In this document: positions 35,606 to 41,640 of the stretch, one piece after another | How the letters are laid out: each line of letters starts with the position of its first letter | Position numbering within the stretch: position 1 is the first letter of the stretch | Source: Flavobacteriaceae bacterium | GTDB taxonomy: Bacteria > Bacteroidota > Bacteroidia > Flavobacteriales > Flavobacteriaceae | DNA: 41,640 nucleotides | Reading direction: 5' to 3' | NCBI GenBank assembly: GCA_013373105.1 | Contig: JABXIJ010000008.1 | Span: forward strand, 1-41,640 | Program-made: the position numbers and the translations under genes | Notes under the pieces: generated by a model | Databases searched by the model: none | What the model saw: only the letters and a program-made list of their open reading frames with translations | Told to the model about the DNA's origin: nothing

Positions 35606-37413
35606 TGTCAGATATAATTCAACTTTTACCAGATCATGTAGCCAACCAAATAGCTGCAGGAGAAGTAGTACAAAGGCCTGCTTCAGTGGTTAAAGAACTG
35701 TTAGAAAACTCAATAGATGCTGGTGCCACAACAATTACCTTGCTACTAAAAGATGCTGGAAAAACGCTAATTCAGGTTATTGATGATGGTAAAGGAATGA
35801 GTGTAACTGATGCTAGAATGTGTTTTGAAAGGCATGCTACATCAAAAATTCAAAAAGCTGAAGATTTATTTAACTTAAACACAAAAGGTTTTAGAGGCGA
35901 AGCTTTAGCTTCTATTGCTGCAATTTCTCATGTTGAGTTAAAAACAAAGCAAAAAACAGATGAACTTGGAACTTGCATTAAAATAGAAGGAAGTAAAGTA
36001 AATTCTCAAGAATTTATTAATACAGCAATTGGTACTAGTATAGCTGTAAAAAATTTGTTTTACAACATTCCTGCTAGAAGAAATTTTTTAAAATCGGATA
36101 CTGTTGAAACTCGTCATATAATTGATGAATTTCAAAGAGTGGCTTTAGCGCATCCAACAATTACATTTTTGTTGCATCATAATAATAATGAAGTTTATCA
36201 TTTAAAAAGTAGCAATTTAAGAAAGCGAATTGTAAATGTTTTTGGTGTAAAAATGAATGAGAAGTTAGTTCCTATAAACGAACAAACAGATATACTAACT
36301 ATAGAGGGTTTTGTAGCAAAACCAGAATATGCAAAACGAAAACGAGGAGAACAATTCTTTTTTGTAAATGATAGATTTATAAAAAGTTCTTATTTAAATC
36401 ATGCAGTGGTAAATGCTTTTGATGGTTTGTTAGAAAATGGAATGCATCCCTCCTATTTTCTGTATTTAAAAGTTCCAACTAAAAGTATAGATATTAACAT
36501 TCATCCTACTAAAACAGAAATAAAGTTCGATAATGAAAAGGCACTTTATGCTATGTTAAGAGCTACTGTAAAACATAGTCTAGGGCAATATAGCATTGCA
36601 CCTGTTTTAGATTTTGATAGGGATGCAACTTTAGATATTTCTTATAATCAGAAGAAAAACAATTCTCAAACTAGCGCTCCAAAAATATTGGTTGATCCAG
36701 ATTTTAATCCTTTTAAAGAAGAAAAACAATCTGAAATTCGTTTTCCTTTTAAAAGAGAGAAAAAACAAGAAAACTGGGAAAGTTTATATACATCTGTAAT
36801 TTCTGATAATGAAAAACAAGAGGAGTTATTTTCTGAAAACGAAGATAAAATTCAAAAAACCTTTCAAATTCAACGTAAATATGTGTTGAGTTTAATAAAA
36901 TCTGGTGTGGTTCTAATACATCAATCTTTAGCACATCAACGAATTTTATACGAAGAATTCTTAGAAAGCATAACTGTAAAAGAAGCAAATAGTCAGCAAT
37001 TATTGTTTCCAGTTAAAATTTCATTTTCATCACAAGAAATAGAAATGATTTATACCATAAAGTCTGAATTGGAAAATGCTGGTTTCTCTTTTGATGAATT
37101 TACCAAAGAAAGTGTTACCATTAAAGGTATTCCAATTTCTGTTACAGAAAGTAAAATAACTATTATTTTAGAGCAGTTATTAAATGATATTGATTTAGAA
37201 GTACCTGACACTAGTTTTTCTCATTTCGATATTATGGCAAAATCTTTTGCAAAAACACTTGCAATTAAAACAGGTACTAAACTTTCTGAAAAAGAGCAAG
37301 ATGCATTAGTTAACGATTTATTTTCGTGTAAAGAACCTAATGTTTCCCCTTTTGGAAAATCAATATTTAAAACCCTAACTTTAAACGAAATAGATAATTT
37401 ATTTAATAGTTAA
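35605..37413 (+). CDS. mutL: DNA mismatch repair protein MutL
   Basis: 602 residues. The GHKL ATPase motifs are clear: NSIDAGA (about 36-42), DDGKGM (about 61-66) and FRGEALASI (about 95-103). The transducer domain ends near 330, and a linker precedes the C-terminal dimerisation domain (from about 420). The endonuclease signature DQHAxxExxxxE is eroded here to HQSLAHQRILYE (439-450), losing the metal-binding Asp, His and first Glu, and the C-terminal CPHGRP-type motif reads CKEPNVSP. Nicking by this MutL is therefore doubtful. MutL couples MutS mismatch recognition to strand excision. It overlaps the previous gene and is followed 2 bases later by a rhomboid gene. Confidence 0.94.
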   Translation: MSDIIQLLPDHVANQIAAGEVVQRPASVVKELLENSIDAGATTITLLLKDAGKTLIQVIDDGKGMSVTDARMCFERHATSKIQKAEDLFNLNTKGFRGEALASIAAISHVELKTKQKTDELGTCIKIEGSKVNSQEFINTAIGTSIAVKNLFYNIPARRNFLKSDTVETRHIIDEFQRVALAHPTITFLLHHNNNEVYHLKSSNLRKRIVNVFGVKMNEKLVPINEQTDILTIEGFVAKPEYAKRKRGEQFFFVNDRFIKSSYLNHAVVNAFDGLLENGMHPSYFLYLKVPTKSIDINIHPTKTEIKFDNEKALYAMLRATVKHSLGQYSIAPVLDFDRDATLDISYNQKKNNSQTSAPKILVDPDFNPFKEEKQSEIRFPFKREKKQENWESLYTSVISDNEKQEELFSENEDKIQKTFQIQRKYVLSLIKSGVVLIHQSLAHQRILYEEFLESITVKEANSQQLLFPVKISFSSQEIEMIYTIKSELENAGFSFDEFTKESVTIKGIPISVTESKITIILEQLLNDIDLEVPDTSFSHFDIMAKSFAKTLAIKTGTKLSEKEQDALVNDLFSCKEPNVSPFGKSIFKTLTLNEIDNLFNS

Positions 37414-37415
37414 CT

Positions 37416-38147
37416 ATGACTAGAGTAACAGAAGCAATAAAACACTTAATTATAATTAACATAATTGTATTTATTGCGCCACAATTATTACAAATAGATA
37501 TTACTAATATTTTAGGATTACATTTTCCAAAGAACGATCATTTTGGAATTTGGCAATACGTTACTCATATGTTTATGCATGGTAGTTTTGCTCATATTCT
37601 ATTTAACATGTATGGTTTATGGGCTTTTGGTGCACCACTAGAAAATATGTGGGGAAAAAATAAGTTCTTATTCTTTTATTTTTCAGCAGGTATAGGAGCT
37701 GCAGTAATTTATACTTTGGTAAACTATTATCAGTTTAATGCTATTTATGATTTATTTATAGGTGCAGGATTATCTGATAGTGAAATAATTAATATTTTAA
37801 AAGTTGGTAGTACAAACGATGTTAGACTTACAGATGTAATAACCCAACAACAATTTCAAAAAATTTGGTCTTTATACCACACACCAGCAGTTGGAGCATC
37901 AGGTGCTGTTTATGGAGTTTTAGTTGCTTTTGGTTTATACTTTAAAGATGCAAAGTTGGCGTTAATATTTTTTCCTGTACCAATAGCTGCTAAGTACTTT
38001 ATTCCTTTATTAATTTTAAGTGATTTATTCTTTGGAATGACAAGTTATTCAGTTGGAAATATTGCTCATTTTGCACATATTGGTGGAGCTCTAATAGGTT
38101 TTATAATTGCTTGGTACTGGAAACGAAATCAATTTAAAGTATACTAA
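37416..38147 (+). CDS. Rhomboid-family intramembrane serine protease (first of a tandem pair)
   Basis: 243 residues, about six transmembrane helices. The serine motif VGASGAVYG gives S162 in GxSG; the catalytic His is H221 in HFAHIGG. The HGSFAHILFNMYGLW segment is the conserved rhomboid L1/TM2 block with the oxyanion-region His and Asn. An extra loop (about 104-155) between the third and fourth helices is longer than in GlpG. The substrate is unknown. It lies 2 bases after mutL, and its stop overlaps the start of the second rhomboid (TAATG). Confidence 0.92.
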   Translation: MTRVTEAIKHLIIINIIVFIAPQLLQIDITNILGLHFPKNDHFGIWQYVTHMFMHGSFAHILFNMYGLWAFGAPLENMWGKNKFLFFYFSAGIGAAVIYTLVNYYQFNAIYDLFIGAGLSDSEIINILKVGSTNDVRLTDVITQQQFQKIWSLYHTPAVGASGAVYGVLVAFGLYFKDAKLALIFFPVPIAAKYFIPLLILSDLFFGMTSYSVGNIAHFAHIGGALIGFIIAWYWKRNQFKVY

Positions 38148-38998
38148 TGAGTATCATTAAAGATTTAAAGTATAGATATAAAAGTGGAAATATTGTAGAA
38201 AAACTTATCTACATAAATGTTGGTGTTTTTATTTTAACACTGTTAATTTCAGTTTTTCAAGGCTTATACAAAGGTCAACTTAACTTTATCATGGAATGGT
38301 TTTCTCTTAATGATGATGTAAGTTATTTGTTAACTAGACCTTGGTCTATATTGTCTTATGGATTTTTGCATGGTGGTTTTATTCATATTTTAATGAATAT
38401 GATTGTACTTTACTTTATTGGAAATCTTTTTATAGAATATTTTACCCAAAAACAATTGCTAAACTTTTATATGTTAGGTACGCTTTTTGGCGGAATTGTA
38501 TTTTTATTTAGTCAAAATTACTTTCCTTTATTTGAAGGAAAATCAACTATTTTGGTTGGTGCTTCAGCAGGTATATCTGCTATTTTTGTTGGTATAACTA
38601 CCTACATGCCTAATTATTCAATTCGATTACGTTTTATAGGCTTTGTAAAACTTTGGTATTTAGCTGCTTTTTGGATTGGTTTAGATGTTCTAGGCCTTAT
38701 TGGTAACAATGCTGGTGGGCATTTTGCTCATTTAGGTGGTGCATTATTTGGCTTTCTTTATGTGAGTAAAGCAAGTAATACTGAGATTAATATTTTTGAT
38801 AATATTTTCTCTATTTTTAAAGGAAAAGAAAAACCATTAAAAACTGTTTACAAATCAAAAACTAGAAATAATACTACTGTACAAAAGGATGTTAATCAAC
38901 AACAAATAGATGCAATTTTAGATAAAATTAGTAAATCTGGCTACGATACCTTAACCAAAGACGAAAAGGAGTTCTTGTTTAAACAAGGTAAAAAATAA
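38147..38998 (+). CDS. Rhomboid-family intramembrane serine protease with C-terminal DUF6576 (second of the pair)
   Basis: 283 residues. The conserved HGGFIHILMNMIVLYF block is present. The serine motif is VGASAGISA (S140), with Ala in place of the last Gly of GxSG; the catalytic His is H195 in GHFAHLGG. A cytosolic C-terminal tail (about 225-283) ends with ILDKISKSGYDTLTKDEKEF, the DUF6576 helical hairpin typical of Bacteroidota rhomboids. Its ATG overlaps the TAA of the first rhomboid gene; the EEP gene starts 1 base after its stop. The two paralogues are quite divergent, so they may cleave different substrates. Confidence 0.9.
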   Translation: MSIIKDLKYRYKSGNIVEKLIYINVGVFILTLLISVFQGLYKGQLNFIMEWFSLNDDVSYLLTRPWSILSYGFLHGGFIHILMNMIVLYFIGNLFIEYFTQKQLLNFYMLGTLFGGIVFLFSQNYFPLFEGKSTILVGASAGISAIFVGITTYMPNYSIRLRFIGFVKLWYLAAFWIGLDVLGLIGNNAGGHFAHLGGALFGFLYVSKASNTEINIFDNIFSIFKGKEKPLKTVYKSKTRNNTTVQKDVNQQQIDAILDKISKSGYDTLTKDEKEFLFKQGKK

Positions 38999-38999
38999 G

Positions 39000-40016
39000 A
39001 TGAAAAAGCTGAATTTAATTGACAAAATAATTTACATAGTCAATGTTTTTATAGGTTTAGCCTTACTATTTTCTTACTTGCTTCCCTTAGTTTCGCCTAA
39101 AACAATTCCTCTTTTTGCAATACTTAGTTTATTTGTTCCTTTTTTAATTATCATCAATATTTTATTTTCTATTTACTGGATTGTTAAACTAAAAAAACAA
39201 TTTTTACTATCGTTAATTATACTAATAATTGGTTGGGGATTTAATTCATCATTATTTAAAATATCAGGTAAAAATGATGCAATTAACAAACAACTTTCAA
39301 TAATGAGTTATAATGTTAGAATGTTTAATCACTGGAAATGGATAGATAATGATAGCATAGTATCAAATATCTTTAGGTTTATAAAATCAAAAAATCCAGA
39401 TATAGTTGTTTTTCAAGAGTATTATACGCAAGAAAAAAATCAATTGAACTATCCTTTTAAATTCATAAAAACTAAAAATAATAAACGTAAAATTGGTTTA
39501 GCTATATTTTCTAAATATCAAATAATAAATGAAGGATCTTTAGATTTAATAAATACCAACAACAATATTATTTATGCTGATATTGTTAAAGGAAAAGATA
39601 CTATTAGGGTTTACAATTTGCATTTACAATCTCTACAACTTAATACTAAAAAAGAAAATTTTGGTGAAGAAAATTCTACTAAATTAATTTCTAGACTTAA
39701 AGAAAATTTCACAAAACAAGCTTCGCAAACTGCTATTTTTACTAACCATGAAAAACTCTGGAAAGGTAAAAAAATAGTTACTGGAGACTTTAATAACACA
39801 AGTTATTCATGGGTTTATAATGAAATAGTTAAAGAAAAAAAAGATGCATTTATAGAAGCTGGTTCTGGTTTTGGAAAAACTTTCGATTATTGGTTTCCTT
39901 TACGTATTGATTTTATTTTAACTGATTCAGCTGCAACTATAAATTCATTTAATACTTTTCCAGAAGAAAAAAACTCAGACCACTACCCAATTACAGCTAC
40001 TTTACACTGGAATTAA
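39000..40016 (+). CDS. Membrane-anchored endonuclease/exonuclease/phosphatase-family protein
   Basis: 338 residues. Three N-terminal hydrophobic helices (about 9-30, 36-60, 68-85) precede an EEP domain. The motifs are MSYNVRMFNHW (metal-binding Asn), VVFQEYY (catalytic Glu), TGDFNN (Asp/Asn) and SDHYPI (the terminal Asp-His pair). The family includes DNases, nucleases and phosphodiesterases; with the membrane anchor the active site probably faces the periplasm. The substrate is unknown. It is the last gene of the operon with mutL and the rhomboids, and ends 5 bases from the convergent ABM gene. Confidence 0.88.
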   Translation: MKKLNLIDKIIYIVNVFIGLALLFSYLLPLVSPKTIPLFAILSLFVPFLIIINILFSIYWIVKLKKQFLLSLIILIIGWGFNSSLFKISGKNDAINKQLSIMSYNVRMFNHWKWIDNDSIVSNIFRFIKSKNPDIVVFQEYYTQEKNQLNYPFKFIKTKNNKRKIGLAIFSKYQIINEGSLDLINTNNNIIYADIVKGKDTIRVYNLHLQSLQLNTKKENFGEENSTKLISRLKENFTKQASQTAIFTNHEKLWKGKKIVTGDFNNTSYSWVYNEIVKEKKDAFIEAGSGFGKTFDYWFPLRIDFILTDSAATINSFNTFPEEKNSDHYPITATLHWN

Positions 40017-40021
40017 GATTA

Positions 40022-40345
40022 TTACAAATCTTCAAAACCATATTCACGTTCAACTTTACAAATTCTAATCTGGTATTTACTGTACCACTCTTCTCTACCC
40101 TTTATTTGCGCTTCTTTATGTTCTAAATTGTTTTTCCAATTTATAATATCGTTAAGAGTTTTCCAATAAGAAATAGTAATTCCAATATCAGTTCTAGAGG
40201 AATCTATACCTAAAAAACCTTGCTGTTCTTTTGCTATTTCTTCCATTCTTTTCGCTGTTTTATAATAGCTACTTATTTCTATATCTTTCAAAACAGATGT
40301 AAAAATTACTGCATAATAAGGTACTTCTAAATTGCTAACAATCAT
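40022..40345 (-). CDS. Antibiotic biosynthesis monooxygenase (ABM)-like small protein
   Basis: 107 residues with a dimeric ferredoxin-like alpha-beta barrel pattern: YYAVIFTSVL, a helix containing YKTAKRMEEIAKEQQGFLGIDSS, then ITISYWKTLNDIINWKNNLEH and a C-terminal strand. This is the ABM/Dabb fold used by monooxygenases and by some heme-degrading or stress proteins. The IGITISYWKTLNDI block is the best match. The activity cannot be deduced. It is a single gene, convergent with the EEP gene and divergent from mtaB across a 164-base spacer that holds a 13-bp hairpin. Confidence 0.8.
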   Translation of the reverse strand: MIVSNLEVPYYAVIFTSVLKDIEISSYYKTAKRMEEIAKEQQGFLGIDSSRTDIGITISYWKTLNDIINWKNNLEHKEAQIKGREEWYSKYQIRICKVEREYGFEDL

Positions 40346-40386
40346 ATGATATAGTTTGTAATTCTAAAATATGCATATTTCATTAC

Positions 40387-40432
40387 TAAACAGTTATTTT
40401 TCATTTGTTAAATAATGTTAAATAGCTGTTTA
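40387..40432. promoter_or_regulatory. 13-bp inverted repeat in the divergent ABM / mtaB spacer
   Basis: TAAACAGTTATTT (40387-40399) pairs with AAATAGCTGTTTA (40420-40432), 13 base pairs with one G-U/T-G wobble, around a 20-base A+T-rich loop. There is no T-tract. It could be an operator or a structured RNA; no regulator can be named. Confidence 0.35.
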
Positions 40433-40481
40433 TCAATGTTCTAAAATAAGCCTTTTAGTTTCAAAAATCATCAATAAATGC

Positions 40482-40489
40482 TATTTTTG
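40482..40489 (+). promoter_or_regulatory. -7 promoter element of mtaB
   Basis: TATTTTTG matches TAnnTTTG exactly, 21 bases before the ATG at 40510. A -33 TTG is not seen at the usual spacing. Confidence 0.5.
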
Positions 40490-40509
40490 CAAAAGCTAAA
40501 GGTACATTA

Positions 40510-41640
40510 ATGATAGCAGAGAAAAAAGTAGCTTTTTATACTTTAGGATGTAAATTAAACTTCTCAGAAACTTCTACTATTGCTCGAAATTTTACAAATG
40601 AAGGTTTCTCTCGTGTGAATTTTGAAGATAAAGCAGATGTTTATGTAATTAATACTTGCTCTGTTACTGAAAATGCCGATAATCGATTTAAAACTATTGT
40701 AAAACAAGCCTTAAAAAGCAATGACGAAGCTTTTCTAATTGCTGTAGGGTGTTATGCACAATTAAAACCAGAAGAGCTAGCAGCTGTAGATGGTGTAGAT
40801 TTAGTTTTAGGCGCCACAGAAAAGTTTAACGTAACTAGTTATATCAACGATTTAACTAAAAATAAGGTTGGCGAAGTACATTCATGTGAAATTTCTGATG
40901 CAGATTTTTATGTAGGCTCCTATTCTATTGGTGATAGAACTCGTGCATTTTTAAAAGTACAAGATGGTTGTGATTATAAATGCACCTATTGCACCATACC
41001 ATTAGCTAGAGGAATTTCAAGAAGTGATACCCTAGAAAATGTTATAAGAAACGCCAAAGAAATATCAGCCAAAGGCATTAAGGAGATTGTCTTAACTGGA
41101 GTAAATATTGGTGATTATGGTAAAGGTGAGTTTGGCAAAAAAAAACACGAACATACCTTTTTAGATTTAGTAAAAGCGCTAGATATAGTAGAAGGAATTC
41201 ATAGATTAAGAATATCTTCTATTGAGCCAAATTTACTAAAAGACGAAACTATAGACTTTGTCGCAAACTCTAATTCATTTGTACCTCATTTTCATATTCC
41301 ATTACAAACAGGTAGTGATGAATTGTTAAAGAAAATGAAGCGTAGATATTTAAGAAAAGTATACACAGATAGAGTTTCTAAAATAAAAGAAGTAATGCCA
41401 AATGCTTGTATTGGTGTTGATGTTATAGTAGGTTTCCCTGGAGAAACTGATGAACTCTTTTTAGAAACGTATAATTATTTAAATGATTTAGATATATCAT
41501 ATTTACACGTGTTTACCTATTCTGAAAGAGCTAATACAGAGGCTATACATATGGATGGTGTTGTACCAAAAAAAGTTAGAACTAAAAGAAGTAAAATGTT
41601 ACGTGGCTTGTCTGCAAAAAAAAGAAGAGCATTTTACGAA
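40510..41640 (+). CDS. mtaB: MtaB, tRNA threonylcarbamoyladenosine methylthiotransferase (3'-truncated by window end)
   Basis: 377 codons are visible from the ATG at 40510, and the gene runs off the right edge. The N-terminal UPF0004 domain has three iron-sulfur cysteines: LGCK (C14), NTC (C50) and GC (C81). The radical-SAM motif CDYKCTYC gives C154, C158 and C161, followed by the barrel motifs IVLTGVNIGDYG, RISSIEPN, HFHIPLQTGSD and GVDVIVGFPGETDE. The sequence is closer to MtaB than to MiaB or RimO by the NIGDYG and SIEPN blocks. MtaB adds a methylthio group to t6A at position 37 of tRNAs reading ANN codons. The TRAM domain lies beyond the window. Confidence 0.92.
   Translation, partial: MIAEKKVAFYTLGCKLNFSETSTIARNFTNEGFSRVNFEDKADVYVINTCSVTENADNRFKTIVKQALKSNDEAFLIAVGCYAQLKPEELAAVDGVDLVLGATEKFNVTSYINDLTKNKVGEVHSCEISDADFYVGSYSIGDRTRAFLKVQDGCDYKCTYCTIPLARGISRSDTLENVIRNAKEISAKGIKEIVLTGVNIGDYGKGEFGKKKHEHTFLDLVKALDIVEGIHRLRISSIEPNLLKDETIDFVANSNSFVPHFHIPLQTGSDELLKKMKRRYLRKVYTDRVSKIKEVMPNACIGVDVIVGFPGETDELFLETYNYLNDLDISYLHVFTYSERANTEAIHMDGVVPKKVRTKRSKMLRGLSAKKRRAFYE

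Overview
This window is strongly A+T-rich, compact bacterial chromosome that looks like Flavobacteriaceae (Bacteroidota). Five things point there. A gliding-motility isomerase of the GldI type is present. Several genes have the Bacteroidota promoter element TAnnTTTG (-7), once with a well-spaced TTG (-33). Shine-Dalgarno sequences are almost absent. Typical family proteins occur (BshB1, DUF6428, DUF2490, KdsC next to a DUF2520 protein, and a small basic protein before mutL). TAA stop codons dominate. I would not name a genus from sequence alone. I see no phage, insertion sequence, integron or CRISPR array. Apart from three broken genes this is an ordinary core-genome segment.

Layout. 1-32: 5' part of a minus-strand tRNA, probably tRNA-His. 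86-802: bshB1. 1079-3565: an SLC13-type transporter gene and a DUF2490 gene, both interrupted. 3595-10738: a transsulfuration enzyme, DUF2520 protein/KdsC, DUF2147, Pcm, a Gfo/Idh/MocA oxidoreductase, 3-hydroxybutyryl-CoA dehydrogenase, a PagL-like lipid A deacylase candidate and OxyR. 10771-16724: a YbiT-like ABC-F protein, a thioredoxin-fold lipoprotein, a DEAD-box helicase with a structured leader, and HMG-CoA lyase. 16823-21430: an orphan membrane protein, a LysE-type exporter, PyrD and PheT. 21541-28731: a TlpA-like lipoprotein with an LTA-synthase-like sulfatase, convergent with a tight five-gene operon (NrnA-like DHH phosphoesterase, GldI, FKBP, cyclophilin-FKBP fusion, PAP2). 28876-32313: ndk, an arsenic module (arsR, DUF6428, acr3) with two near-identical ArsR-type operators, and a bestrophin pseudogene. 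32360-41640: DUF721/recF (minus), a TPR protein, ribH, then a coupled operon (small basic protein, mutL, two rhomboids, EEP-family protein), a small ABM-domain protein and the 5' part of mtaB. No stretch over 300 bases lacks a gene; the longest gap is 803-1078.

Points of interest. (1) The SLC13 frame break falls on a canonical, correctly phased -1 slippery heptamer A_AAA_AAC; the next gene has an in-frame TAG. (2) The bestrophin gene has two Trp-to-TGA changes and two frameshifts. (3) The DEAD-box helicase leader folds into a 12-bp hairpin whose loop can pair with an upstream segment, with a competing hairpin at the start codon. (4) ribH carries a long hairpin inside its first codons, built from codons that look uncommon here. 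(5) The ABC-F protein has one intact and one coherently lost composite ATP site. (6) The MutL endonuclease motif is eroded. I found no clearly new multi-gene defence or mobile system; the best candidates for undescribed biology are the RNA elements and the frameshift site.
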